This document shows positions 37,561-46,793 of a stretch of DNA of 64,000 nucleotides, one piece after another. This stretch comes from Pseudomonadota bacterium (GTDB taxonomy: Bacteria; Desulfobacterota; Binatia; Binatales; Binataceae): the NCBI GenBank assembly GCA_021324885.1, contig JAJPIF010000009.1, forward strand, positions 51,287-115,286. The letters run 5' to 3'. The notes beneath the pieces are model-generated. The model was not told the origin of the DNA and did no database searches. It saw nothing but the letters and a program-made list of their open reading frames with translations. The first letter of the stretch is position 1. Each line of letters starts with the position of its first letter. A program made the position numbers and the translations under genes.

Positions 37561-37801
37561 GTTGCGACGCGCTCAACGCGCGGCGGTTGCCCGACTTGCG
37601 CTAATGGCGGCGGGCCGCTTGGCGCGGTCCGCGCTCACCGCCATTGCGTCGGCGCCGCTGGCAAAATTGTGTACCGCTGCTTTCAACAGGGTACCGGCGG
37701 CGCAACCTTGTCTGTTTTGCTGGCACATTCCCATATGGCTAATCTGCTCAGCTTGTAACCTTGCAGAGAACCGTACTAAAGTCGATTTACAGGAGAGCTG
37801 C

Positions 37802-38914
37802 ATGGACTTCGGTATATTTTATGAAATTCAGGTCAATAGCCCGTTAAAACATCGTGAGCGCGAGGCCCAGGTTTTTCATCAGGTGCTGGAGCAGGTAGCG
37901 TTCGCCGAGGAGATGGGCTTCAACAACTTCTGGAGCGTCGAGCATCATTTCCAACCCGGCTTCTCTCATTGTTCGGCCCCGGAAGTGCTCTATGGGGCGC
38001 TCAGCCAACGCACTTCCAGAATTCGCATCGGCCATGCGGTGGTCCTGCTGCCGTTTCCGTATAACCACCCGGTGCGGGTAGCGGAGCGCCTTGCGACGCT
38101 GGACATCCTGAGCAACGGACGCATCGAAGTCGGCACCGGCCGCTCGGGTACGATCCAGGAATTGGGCGGATTCGGCATCCCGCCCGAGGAAACCCGCGCG
38201 CGATGGGAAGAGGGGTTGCGCGTGCTGGTCAACATCTGGAAGAGCAAGGACGGAACCTTCTCCTGGAAAGGCCGCTATTTCGATATTCCCGAGCGCACGA
38301 TCGTCCCGCTGCCGGTGCAAAAGCCGCATCCTCCGTTGTGGCTGGCCGCGAGCAACGAAGAGACCCATCAAATTGCCGGCCGGATGGGACTCGGCTTGCT
38401 CACCCTGGTCGTCATGCTGCCTCCCGATGAGGTTGCCCGCCGCGTCCAGCTCTATCGCGACGCGCTCAAGCAGGCTGAACCGATCGGTTCGTTCACCAAC
38501 AAGCGCGTGGCGGTGTTTTACATGGTTCATTGCGCCGAGACTGACAAACAGGCGCGGGAGAACGCCGAGCGCGCTTTCATGTCCTATGTAAACACGCTGT
38601 TCACGGTCAACGGCCAGCTCCAGGCCGCCGTCAAGGAAGGCACCCGCGACGTGCCGCTGCGCGCCGGCGCGAACCTGCCCAAGGGAGTGACGCAGGATCA
38701 GATCAATATGGATTTCCTGGTCAACAACAATACGGTGATCTGCGGCAGCCCTGACACCTGCATCAGGCAGCTTGAGCATATTCAGAAAACCACCGGCCTG
38801 GATCATCTGATGGGCATGCAGCAGTTCTGGTCGATTCCGCACGAGAAGGTGATGAAGTCAATCGAGCTTTTTGGCAAGCACGTCATCCCGCACTTCTCTC
38901 GCAATGGAGCCTGA
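37802..38914 (+). CDS. Luciferase-like flavin monooxygenase, copy A of the cluster
   Basis: A 370-residue LLM-class flavin enzyme. It opens MDFGIFYEIQVNSP, has FNNFWSVEHHFQPGFSHCSAPEV near residue 40 and IGHAVVLLPFPYNHPVRVAERLATLDILSNGRIEVGTG near 77. The ATG at 37802 has AGGAG seven bases upstream; the frame is open to 37562 but that leader is not conserved. 241 bases separate it from the cyclase upstream. It probably inserts oxygen into a hydrophobic or carbonyl substrate. Confidence 0.88.
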   Translation: MDFGIFYEIQVNSPLKHREREAQVFHQVLEQVAFAEEMGFNNFWSVEHHFQPGFSHCSAPEVLYGALSQRTSRIRIGHAVVLLPFPYNHPVRVAERLATLDILSNGRIEVGTGRSGTIQELGGFGIPPEETRARWEEGLRVLVNIWKSKDGTFSWKGRYFDIPERTIVPLPVQKPHPPLWLAASNEETHQIAGRMGLGLLTLVVMLPPDEVARRVQLYRDALKQAEPIGSFTNKRVAVFYMVHCAETDKQARENAERAFMSYVNTLFTVNGQLQAAVKEGTRDVPLRAGANLPKGVTQDQINMDFLVNNNTVICGSPDTCIRQLEHIQKTTGLDHLMGMQQFWSIPHEKVMKSIELFGKHVIPHFSRNGA

Positions 38915-38983
38915 TCGGACGCGCTCAGCGCGGTCGCATCGCGCGCGCGTGGCTTATCAACTGATGCGGAAAGGTGAAACTCG

Positions 38984-39730
38984 ATGAGACTGAAAGATAA
39001 GGTCGCGGTGGTCACCGGGGCGGCGTCCGGAATCGGCAGAGCCGTCGCTCAGGTCTTTGCCAGAGAAGGATGCAAGGTCGGGCTGGTCGACGTGAACGAG
39101 GCGGGGCTGAAAGAAACCTTGGCCAGCCTGGATGAGGGTCAGGGCGTGATTGCTGCCGCTGATGTCTCCCGCACCGAAGACGTCAAACGCGCGCTGGAGC
39201 AGGTCGTCGCCAGATATGGCAAGCTTACCACGATGGCGGTTTGCCACGGTATCTCGCTGATGCAGGACACCAAAATCGTGGACGTCTCGGAAGAGGTTTT
39301 CGACAAAACCATCGCGGTCAATCTGCGAGGCGTCTTCCTGATGTGCAAGTATGGTGTTCCTTACCTCAAAAAAGCTGGTGGCGGCTCGATCGTCAATCTC
39401 GCCTCGGGCGCAGCCCTGGGCGGCGGCGGCGGCACGTCCTACACCGCCAGCAAGGGCGGGGTGACCGCTCTTACCCGCGCCGTGGCCTTCCAGAATGCGG
39501 CCGAGAACATCCGCTGCAACTCCATCTGCCCCGGTCCGGTGGATACACCGATGCTCCAGGTCTCGATGAAAAAGCTGGGTCTGACCAGCATGAGCAACCG
39601 GCCCGGTACTATTCCGCGGATCGCCCGTCCGGAGGAAGTCGCGTTTTTGGCTACGTTTCTGGCTTCGGACGAGTCGGCGTTCATCACCGGTGCGACCTAT
39701 ACGATCGATGGTGGCGCTTCGCAGCATTGA
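38984..39730 (+). CDS. Short-chain dehydrogenase/reductase
   Basis: A 248-residue SDR. It has VAVVTGAASGIGRAVAQVFAREG, the Ser of LASGAALGGGG, YTASKGG as the Tyr-Lys pair and ITGATYTIDGG at the end. It oxidises or reduces an alcohol/ketone with NAD(P). It lies between the two cyclase/luciferase-like pairs, 69 bases after the first and 26 before the second, so it should act in the same pathway. Confidence 0.9.
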   Translation: MRLKDKVAVVTGAASGIGRAVAQVFAREGCKVGLVDVNEAGLKETLASLDEGQGVIAAADVSRTEDVKRALEQVVARYGKLTTMAVCHGISLMQDTKIVDVSEEVFDKTIAVNLRGVFLMCKYGVPYLKKAGGGSIVNLASGAALGGGGGTSYTASKGGVTALTRAVAFQNAAENIRCNSICPGPVDTPMLQVSMKKLGLTSMSNRPGTIPRIARPEEVAFLATFLASDESAFITGATYTIDGGASQH

Positions 39731-39756
39731 GCGGGTGAAAGGAGGAGCAAGCGCAG

Positions 39757-40743
39757 ATGGCCGAAGATTGGCGCGAGGTCGCAAAGCGCGTTCGCAACTG
39801 GGGCAAATGGGGCGATTCCGATCAGATCGGTACGCTTAATTACATTACCCCGGAGAAAATTGTCGCCGCCACACGCCTGGTCAAACGGGGACGCAGTTTT
39901 CCCTTGTGCGCGCCCTACGAGGCCGACGGGCCTTGGAGCGGTTCGTTCTTTCGCCGCAATCCCATCCGCCTGATGATCGTGCACGGCGGCGACGAGCAGT
40001 TGACCGAGCATCTGAAGGAAGGTTTCGGTGGGACCGTCGGCGAAGCTTTCAAAATGATGTATTCGACGCCGATGCGTTTTGCCGACGACGTCATCGTGAT
40101 GAACCTGCAGGCGGGCACACAATGGGACGCGCTTTCCCATGTCTGGTACGATCATAAGTTGTACAACGGTTATCCGGCCTCTTCCGTAACCGGATTGGGA
40201 GCCACCAAAAATGGCATCGAAAAGGTGGCCGAAAAGGGACACGTGGTGACACGCGGCGTGCTGCTCGATGTCGCCGGCAAAAACGGACTCAAGCATCTGG
40301 CCCCCAACACGATTGTTACGCCCGAGGAACTCGACGCAACGGCCCAAGCCGAAGGTATCACGGTCGAACAGGGCGACGTTGTGCTGGTGCGCACCGGATG
40401 GTGGGGGCGCTTCGTTGAAACCCGCGACGGCGAGGCCTTCCTCACCGGCTCGCCCGGACTTAGCTGGCGCTGCGCCGAATGGCTGCACAACAAGAAGGCG
40501 GCGGCGGTCGCGGTCGATAACGTCGCCGTCGAGGTGAGCCCCGCGGAGATCGAAGGCACCTCGCTGCTGCTCCATTGCCTGACCCTTCGCGAGATGGGTC
40601 TGATGCTGGGCGAGATTTGGGCGCTGGACGAACTGGCTGCCGATTGCGCCCAGGACAAGGTTTACGAATTCATGCTGGTCGCACAGCCATTGTTGATTCC
40701 AGGCGCGGTGGGATCTCCGGTGGCACCATTGGCGATTAAGTAG
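39757..40743 (+). CDS. Cyclase-family (kynurenine formamidase-like) hydrolase, copy 2
   Basis: A 328-residue relative of copy 1. It opens KRVRNWGKWGDSDQIGTLNYITPEKI, has LQAGTQWDALSHVWYD near residue 121, GVLLDVAGKNGLKHL, VVLVRTGWWGRF and AVAVDNVAVEVSP. Here the GT-x-x-D-x-x-x-H metal motif is more complete than in copy 1. Its order with the next gene mirrors copy 1 and its luciferase-like partner. GGAGG precedes the ATG by 11 bases. Confidence 0.84.
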   Translation: MAEDWREVAKRVRNWGKWGDSDQIGTLNYITPEKIVAATRLVKRGRSFPLCAPYEADGPWSGSFFRRNPIRLMIVHGGDEQLTEHLKEGFGGTVGEAFKMMYSTPMRFADDVIVMNLQAGTQWDALSHVWYDHKLYNGYPASSVTGLGATKNGIEKVAEKGHVVTRGVLLDVAGKNGLKHLAPNTIVTPEELDATAQAEGITVEQGDVVLVRTGWWGRFVETRDGEAFLTGSPGLSWRCAEWLHNKKAAAVAVDNVAVEVSPAEIEGTSLLLHCLTLREMGLMLGEIWALDELAADCAQDKVYEFMLVAQPLLIPGAVGSPVAPLAIK

Positions 40744-40789
40744 ATATCCAGTTTCCGAAAATGGAAAAATACCGATTGGAGGCTCGCGT

Positions 40790-41875
40790 GTGGAACTGAG
40801 TCTGTTTTTTGAACTTGAAACCTCGGACATGTCCGAGAAGGGCGTCAAGCGCACCTTCGACGAATGCATCGAGCAGGTGATGCTTGCTGACGAACTCGGA
40901 TACAAGGGAGTGTGGTTTACCGAACATCATTTCCTGCCGGGGTTTTCCTACAGCTCCTCGCCTGAACTGGTGCTTTCCCATCTGGCAGCAAAGACCAAAA
41001 ATATCCGCCTGGGACACGGCATCGTGCTGCTGCCCTTTCGCATCAACCATCCCGTGCGGGTGGCCGAACGTATCGCCACCCTCGACGTGCTTTCCAACGG
41101 GCGGGTCGATTTTGGCGGCGGACGCGCGATTTCGGAATCCGAACTGAGCGGCTTCGAAGTCGACCCGGACGTGACGCGAGCTCAATGGGAGGAATCGCTC
41201 GCAATTCTGCCCAAGGCGTGGACGCAGGACACCTTTAGCTGGAACAGCCCCACGATCAAAGTTCCGGACCGCCAGGTGGTGCCCAAACCGGTGCAAAAGC
41301 CCCATCCGCCGATGTGGGTCGCCTGCACCCAGCCCGCCAGCATCGAGTTCGCCGGCGATCACGGTATCGGCGTGCTTGGTTTCGGGATCGGCCAGGGACA
41401 ATCCAATGACTATGTCCGGCTTTACCGCGAGCGGATCAAAAACTGCAAGCCGATCGGCTCCTTCGTCAACGACAAGTTCGCGCTGTTGACGTTCACGCTG
41501 TGCTGCGACACGGACGCCGAAGCGTTGCAGATCCAGGGCTCCAACTTCAGGACCTACAACGACGCGGTGCGTAATCTGTTCGCGCCGTGGATCGACGGTA
41601 AGCCGCCCAAGTCGTACGAATTTTTCATGAAACAGTTCATGGAATCGCGCAAACAGGCGCAGACTGTCCCGATGGAGGAAATTGTCAAGGCGGGCGGCGC
41701 GTGCATCGGCAGTCCTGAAACCTGCCTCAACGTCCTGCAATACCTGTCCGATGCGGGCGTGGACGAGGCGCTGCTGTTCATGCAAATGTACACCACGCCG
41801 CACAAGAAGATCATGCGTTCGATCGAGTTGCTGGCCAAAGAAGTAATGCCCAGGCTCAAACACCAGCCGAAATGA
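40790..41875 (+). CDS. Luciferase-like flavin monooxygenase, copy B of the cluster
   Basis: A 361-residue LLM-class protein related to copy A. It opens ELSLFFELETSDMSEKGVKRTF, has YKGVWFTEHHFLPGFSYSSSPELVLSHLAAKT and LGHGIVLLPFRINHPVRVAERIATLDVLSNGRVDFGGGR. It starts with GTG at 40790 after GGAGG. It ends the main run; the terminator at 41905 separates it from the enoyl-CoA hydratase. Confidence 0.88.
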   Translation: MELSLFFELETSDMSEKGVKRTFDECIEQVMLADELGYKGVWFTEHHFLPGFSYSSSPELVLSHLAAKTKNIRLGHGIVLLPFRINHPVRVAERIATLDVLSNGRVDFGGGRAISESELSGFEVDPDVTRAQWEESLAILPKAWTQDTFSWNSPTIKVPDRQVVPKPVQKPHPPMWVACTQPASIEFAGDHGIGVLGFGIGQGQSNDYVRLYRERIKNCKPIGSFVNDKFALLTFTLCCDTDAEALQIQGSNFRTYNDAVRNLFAPWIDGKPPKSYEFFMKQFMESRKQAQTVPMEEIVKAGGACIGSPETCLNVLQYLSDAGVDEALLFMQMYTTPHKKIMRSIELLAKEVMPRLKHQPK

Positions 41876-41904
41876 CTATTTGAGCCGGCCGACATGGCAC
41901 GTTA

Positions 41905-41942
41905 TCAAGGGCGCCGCGGCGATCGGGGCGCCCTTGATTTTT
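41905..41942 (+). terminator. Rho-independent terminator before the enoyl-CoA hydratase
   Basis: A perfect 11-base stem (TCAAGGGCGCC at 41905-41915 with GGCGCCCTTGA at 41927-41937) with an 11-base loop is followed by TTTTT. The hydratase ribosome site starts right after it, so that gene either depends on readthrough or has its own promoter. Confidence 0.85.
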
Positions 41943-41959
41943 CAGGAGGCGCGACCGCG

Positions 41960-42754
41960 ATGAAACCGGACACCAGCTACCAGACCCTGCTCCTTGAGCA
42001 ACACGACGCGATCGCGATCGTCACGCTCAACCGGCCCCATGTACTCAACGCGTTGTGCCGGCAGATGATCCTGGAACTGATGGCGGTGCTCGACCGTCTG
42101 GCGGAGGACGCGGAGATCAGGGCGGTAATCCTCACCGGCGCCGGACGCGCGTTTTGCGCCGGCCTCGATCTGGCTGAACAGCGCCAGCCGATGACGCGCG
42201 AGCGAATCGCGCAATCGCGCGAACTCGCGACCACCGCCCCGCTCAAGTTCCTGCGCTTTCCCAAGCCGCTGATTGCCGCAATCAACGGCATCGCGGTGGG
42301 AGCGGGGGTCGATATGACACTTCCATGCGATATCAGGATAGCGTCCGAAACCGCCAGATTCTCCCTGACCTTCACCCGCGTCGGACTGATACCTGAATTC
42401 GGTGGAACCTACATGCTGCCGCGAATCCTCGGTCTTGGAAAAGCTCTTGAGCTGGTGCTGACCGCACGCACATTGGAGGCCCTCGAAGCGGCCGCAATAG
42501 GTTTGATCAACAAGGTTGTCGCGGCCGACAAATTGATGGACGAAGCGCGCGAGATGGCGCGTATGACGCTCAAGTCCACGCCGCTGGCCCTGCAGTTGTC
42601 CAAGCAGGCCATCCATTCCGGCATCAATTCCGGCTTCGTCGAGGCAACCCAACTGGAAGTGCTGTCGGAAATCGCCTGCATGAACACGGCCGACTTTAAA
42701 GAGGCGCTCAAAGCATTCGCCGAGAAACGCGAACCCAAATTCACCGGTCGTTAG
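41960..42754 (+). CDS. Enoyl-CoA hydratase/isomerase
   Basis: A 264-residue crotonase-fold protein. It has TLNRPHVLNALCRQM near residue 25, the oxyanion-hole strand VILTGAGRAFCAGLDLAEQ, and PLIAAINGIAVGAGVDMTLPCDIRIASETARFS. One usual hydratase acid lies in LIPEFGGTYMLPR. It probably hydrates or isomerises an acyl-CoA. The ATG at 41960 has AGGAGG upstream. Although it follows the luciferase-like operon, a strong terminator lies between them. Confidence 0.9.
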   Translation: MKPDTSYQTLLLEQHDAIAIVTLNRPHVLNALCRQMILELMAVLDRLAEDAEIRAVILTGAGRAFCAGLDLAEQRQPMTRERIAQSRELATTAPLKFLRFPKPLIAAINGIAVGAGVDMTLPCDIRIASETARFSLTFTRVGLIPEFGGTYMLPRILGLGKALELVLTARTLEALEAAAIGLINKVVAADKLMDEAREMARMTLKSTPLALQLSKQAIHSGINSGFVEATQLEVLSEIACMNTADFKEALKAFAEKREPKFTGR

Positions 42755-42920
42755 ACCCGCGCTTGAGGCTGCTATTTTCTTCGGAGGAGAAATCGCAGGC
42801 CGGAAACCGGTCTACTCTCCTCAGCGAAAGTACCAATCTGGCAGTTACGCCTGACCGACTTCTTGTTAAGATACTCGACACTCCCCTTCCCCTTCAGGAA
42901 TTTTCAGGTAGGGGATACAC

Positions 42921-44312
42921 TTACTTTTTCGGCGAAGCCGCCGGTGCCGGTTTCGGGGCCGCGAACTGGTCTGGCGTCTTGATCAGGTCGCTGTAGTCAT
43001 ACTCGAAAATCTTGTAAACCGTGGGGCTGGCACTGGACATGGCGTAATAATCGGTGCGCGCCGGAACCTTCTTGTCGTTCTCATTGTAGCGGTCGACTTT
43101 GGCGAACTCGACCCTGCCCAGTAATTTGCCCTCCTTGTCCAAAAAAACCACCTCTTCGGCAGGCGAGTTGAGTCCAAACTTATCCAAATTGGCGGCGGAG
43201 TCCTGCACGATCGTTTCAGCCTTGAGGTCGTGAACTCGGTCGATGAACTGCCGCACCCTGGCAGGATCGGCCTGCGATTTGGAGCCGCTAATCTCGGTCC
43301 ATTTGCCATTCGTCTGATCCAGGGTGAAGGTCTTTCCAGCGTTGGTGAGCTTTACCTGCTCCACTTTATCCGGATCGAATGCCAGCACGGTTCGATCGCG
43401 CAGATCGTTGAGTCCCTTGTTGGCATCGACGAACACATAATTGTGGACCGTATAGACGTTGGGCTTCTCCCCGCGCCTTACATAGTAATCATCCTTGTTC
43501 GATTCCTTTTTGCCGAACAGCAGCGACTGCTCAGACTGCCCCGGTCCGGTAAAAACGGAAACCTCCAGTTCCGGCTTGGACAGACCGTATTGGGCCAGAT
43601 TTGCCGGAGCGTCGCTGGTGAAATCGTCGATCCGGGCGCTGGCAAGTGAACTGAGCATCGTGCGTACCCGCTCGGAGTCGGCCTTGTATTTCGCCGGCTT
43701 TACAATCTCCCACTTGCCCTGTTCCTTGCGCAATTCCACCGGCAGGTTGTCGCCCTGCCGCACCACGACTTTGTTAACGTCGTCGGCGTTGAAGCTCATC
43801 AAGGTATGGTCGCGAAGGTCGCTCACACTGCGTTTAGTGCCAGGCCCGAAGGCGCCCGAGGTTAGCATCACGTCGGGCTTGTCGGTGGTCTTGATATAGA
43901 CTGAATAGCCAATCGGGGCGGTTTTTCCCACCTCCACTCCGGGGAATGTCCTGTCTTTGGTACTGATGAAAACGATTGCGTCAGGCTTATCGAGTCCGAA
44001 CCGGCCGAGGTCAGTCGGATGCTCGTCAACAATGCGCGTAATATCCGCATCGGCAATCTCGTTGGTCAATGTGCTGATCGCCGCCGCGTCCGCGTCAACC
44101 TTGATCGGCTTGACCATCTTCCACACGCCATCGGAGCGCTGCACCTCGATCTCCTGGTCCGGATATTTCAGCACGATTTTGTTGATATCTGCGGCCTTGA
44201 CGTTGAAAAGCTTCTTGGCTTCGTCCGCCGGTTTGCCGGCCTGAAAGAAATAGATATAGCCACCGATAACAACGGCGAGTGCTAGTACAATTAGCGTGTT
44301 GCGGAACTGCAT
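42921..44312 (-). CDS. DUF4340 protein
   Basis: A 463-residue protein with an N-terminal membrane helix (TLIVLALAVVIGGYIYFF) and repeated DUF4340-type units, such as NKIVLKYPDQEIEVQRSDGVWKMVKPI and NKVVVRQGDNLPVELRKEQGKWEIVKP. The bulk should lie outside the cytoplasm. DUF4340 proteins are found next to GldA/F/G-type ABC genes, as here, but their role is unknown. It is the last gene of the minus-strand run, 115 bases after the GldG-like gene. ATG at 44312 is chosen over GTG at 44318. Confidence 0.85.
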   Translation of the reverse strand: MQFRNTLIVLALAVVIGGYIYFFQAGKPADEAKKLFNVKAADINKIVLKYPDQEIEVQRSDGVWKMVKPIKVDADAAAISTLTNEIADADITRIVDEHPTDLGRFGLDKPDAIVFISTKDRTFPGVEVGKTAPIGYSVYIKTTDKPDVMLTSGAFGPGTKRSVSDLRDHTLMSFNADDVNKVVVRQGDNLPVELRKEQGKWEIVKPAKYKADSERVRTMLSSLASARIDDFTSDAPANLAQYGLSKPELEVSVFTGPGQSEQSLLFGKKESNKDDYYVRRGEKPNVYTVHNYVFVDANKGLNDLRDRTVLAFDPDKVEQVKLTNAGKTFTLDQTNGKWTEISGSKSQADPARVRQFIDRVHDLKAETIVQDSAANLDKFGLNSPAEEVVFLDKEGKLLGRVEFAKVDRYNENDKKVPARTDYYAMSSASPTVYKIFEYDYSDLIKTPDQFAAPKPAPAASPKK

Positions 44313-44427
44313 AGGCACGAAAGTGGAATTCTGTTTACCTCACTGCGGCGATCCGGTTTTGCGCGAAGTGCCCGGAAACCGGATTCCCTCTATCACGAAA
44401 TCCGCAACTGGTTTGGCCAAATCACTG

Positions 44428-46002
44428 TCAGACGCGCCGCTCCCACCATACCGCAATTCCCAGTATCAGCAGCAGCTCCGGCAGCATCAGCACGGAAAGA
44501 GCGAACACAAGGCTGAATTGATCCACTGTCAGGCGGAAGCTGGAGGAATGCAGCGTGCGGGGCCGGATCGAAATCGCGTTTTCCTCGCCGACCAGCCAGT
44601 CTGCGCTGTTGATCGCAAAATCCCGGTTGAAAAACTCGTTGAAGTATTGATTGTCGGCAAACTCGGTGCTGCCGAACACAACCAGGCGCGCGGTCTGTCC
44701 TTCCTTGCCGAACCCGAGCGTCTTGAGATCGGCGTCGACCGCGTCGGCCACGGGAATCGGTCCCTTTTGATCCTTGCCGGGGTCGAAGGAAGCCTTCTGT
44801 TTCTGGAAGATTCCCACCAGGTCGGTTTCGGCCCACGAAGTGTCACTGGTTTTGGCGAGCTCCGTTCCTGACAGTCCCGCTTTGAGCGGTGTTTGCAGCC
44901 CAACCGACCGCGTCATCGGGAAGACGGTCCGCCGATTAAAGCCGTTGGTTATCGGATGGGTGCCATAGGTGTTGACGACCGGGTCGAGTCCGAGCGCCGG
45001 TCCGGCAAACAGCCGCAGCACCTGATCGACGATGACGTCGTCTCCGACCTTCAAACCCCACCCGCCAAGCATCGCGATCAATCCGGCTTCGGGATCCGGC
45101 GTGCCTGGCATCGCCGGACGCAACATCACCATCAGATGGCCGCCGCGTTTGAGGTAAGCCGTCAGGGCATCGATCACGTGCGGCGGAATCTCCCGGGTCG
45201 GACCGGCGACCACGATCAGGTTCGCGTCGGCAGGCACTTCGGGCTGCGAGGCCAGGAACAGCTTGTTGACGGTGTAGCCTTCACCCTCGAGGGCCTGCTT
45301 GAAAGCATTGAAACCGGTGGCGGATTTTGCGTCGTCGGGATCCGCCTCGCCATCGCCGTCGACAAAATCGACGACCTTGCGCCCGCCTTTGGTGACCTTG
45401 ATAATCGCGTTGGTCAGGTTTTCTTCGCTCAACTCCGTCACGTTGGTGCCGTCGGAAGGTTGATCTCCGTACTGCACCCGCGTCGTACCCATCACGCTGA
45501 CCTTGTAGCGTTCAGCCAGTTCAGGATGCTTGTCCGGGTCGACCATCTCGTAGCTGACCTTCGGCGACGCATAGGCATAGGCCTCGTAAAGATCCTTCGC
45601 CTTTTGATCCTGACCGCCCTGGAAAAAGCCGTACAGCTTGAGCGGCTTTTTCAGATTCTTGACCACGTTGATCGACTGGCTGGAGAGGCTGAACACCTTT
45701 TCCTGGGTGGTGTCGAAGCGATGGTCATGCTTGTTGGCCAGGTAGTTGATTCCGACCAGCAGGGCGATAAAAGCCAGGGTGTAAAGGACGGCGTTGGCGC
45801 CGTACCGCGTAGTGCGGCTGCCCAGGCTTGCGCCAAGAGATTCGCGGCTGGAGGTGGTTGCCCATAGCACCAGGGCGAACACTCCGGCAGCCAGGTTGAC
45901 AAAAACGAAAAAGCGGAAACCCGAAGCAATGAAGTAATCGATAATCCCGAAAATCAGCAGAACCAATCCGATGATTCCGGCCAGTGCCGAACTCTTGCCC
46001 AT
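44428..46002 (-). CDS. GldG-like ABC-associated membrane protein
   Basis: A 524-residue protein: two or three N-terminal helices (residues 5-90), a large extracytoplasmic domain and a C-terminal helix (MLPELLLILGIAVWW). The middle contains VISDLN-like GldG features such as KVFSLSSQSINVVKNLKKPLKLYGFF and LIVVAGPTREIPPHVIDALTAYLKRGGHLMVML. In Bacteroidetes GldG works with GldA and GldF in gliding; similar sets occur in non-gliding bacteria. It follows the permease by 17 bases. Confidence 0.85.
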   Translation of the reverse strand: MGKSSALAGIIGLVLLIFGIIDYFIASGFRFFVFVNLAAGVFALVLWATTSSRESLGASLGSRTTRYGANAVLYTLAFIALLVGINYLANKHDHRFDTTQEKVFSLSSQSINVVKNLKKPLKLYGFFQGGQDQKAKDLYEAYAYASPKVSYEMVDPDKHPELAERYKVSVMGTTRVQYGDQPSDGTNVTELSEENLTNAIIKVTKGGRKVVDFVDGDGEADPDDAKSATGFNAFKQALEGEGYTVNKLFLASQPEVPADANLIVVAGPTREIPPHVIDALTAYLKRGGHLMVMLRPAMPGTPDPEAGLIAMLGGWGLKVGDDVIVDQVLRLFAGPALGLDPVVNTYGTHPITNGFNRRTVFPMTRSVGLQTPLKAGLSGTELAKTSDTSWAETDLVGIFQKQKASFDPGKDQKGPIPVADAVDADLKTLGFGKEGQTARLVVFGSTEFADNQYFNEFFNRDFAINSADWLVGEENAISIRPRTLHSSSFRLTVDQFSLVFALSVLMLPELLLILGIAVWWERRV

Positions 46003-46019
46003 GTCAGATCCTCACCGTG

Positions 46020-46793
46020 CTAACGCCAGCGTACCGACTCGACCGACCGCTGCGTTAAAAACAGGGCCACGGCGATTACGCTTAGGAAGTAAACGATGTC
46101 TTTGGTCGATATCAGCCCCCGCACCATGGTGGCAAAATGTTCGGGCAGGGACAGGTAGCGCAGCAGCTGCGACCAGGAGCCGCCTCCGGTCTCGGCCGGC
46201 CACGAAATAACGTAGAGCAGCAGCAAAGCGCCGAAACAGCTAATCGCGGCGATGATCTGATTTTGCGTGACCGAACTGGTAAACAGACCGACCGCCACGA
46301 AGGCCAGACCCAGAAACGCCAGTCCAAGATAACCCGAAGCAATCACGCCGACTTCAGGATTGCCGAACAGCACCAGGATCAGCGGGAAGATCCCCGCCAA
46401 TGCCACCATCACCAGAATCAGCACCGCCGCGGCGATGTACTTGCCCGCCACCACTTCACCGGTGCGCACGGGTGCGGTCAGCAGCAACTCATAGGTGCCC
46501 TGGCGTTTTTCCTCGGCGAAAGTCCGCATCGTAATCGCCGGCACCAGGATAACCAGTACGATCGCGAGGTTATGCAGCAGCGGTTCGACCACCATCTGGT
46601 TGAGGTTCATGCGCTCCAGCGCGGCGGGATTTTGCAGTGCCAAGTACATCTGCTGGATCAGATCGAAGCGCCGCAGCAGGGCGAAGAAAAACCATCCCCC
46701 CAGCAGCAGGAAAACCGTCATCACCACGTAGGCGATCGGTTGGACGAAATAAGCCGCAATCTCGCGGCCCGCGATTATTAAAGCGTTCCTCAT
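46020..46793 (-). CDS. GldF-like ABC-2 permease
   Basis: A 257-residue ABC-2 permease with about six helices. It opens with RNALIIAGREIAAYFVQPIAYVVMTVFLL and carries FAEEKRQGTYELLLTAPVRTGEVVAGKY, the cytoplasmic coupling segment of this family. Its ATG overlaps the ATPase stop by four bases. It should form the channel driven by the upstream ATPase. Confidence 0.9.
   Translation of the reverse strand: MRNALIIAGREIAAYFVQPIAYVVMTVFLLLGGWFFFALLRRFDLIQQMYLALQNPAALERMNLNQMVVEPLLHNLAIVLVILVPAITMRTFAEEKRQGTYELLLTAPVRTGEVVAGKYIAAAVLILVMVALAGIFPLILVLFGNPEVGVIASGYLGLAFLGLAFVAVGLFTSSVTQNQIIAAISCFGALLLLYVISWPAETGGGSWSQLLRYLSLPEHFATMVRGLISTKDIVYFLSVIAVALFLTQRSVESVRWR

Noticed and set aside
39697..40905. 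A 402-codon minus-strand frame
   Set aside because: Antisense to the second cyclase gene and its neighbours; no family pattern.
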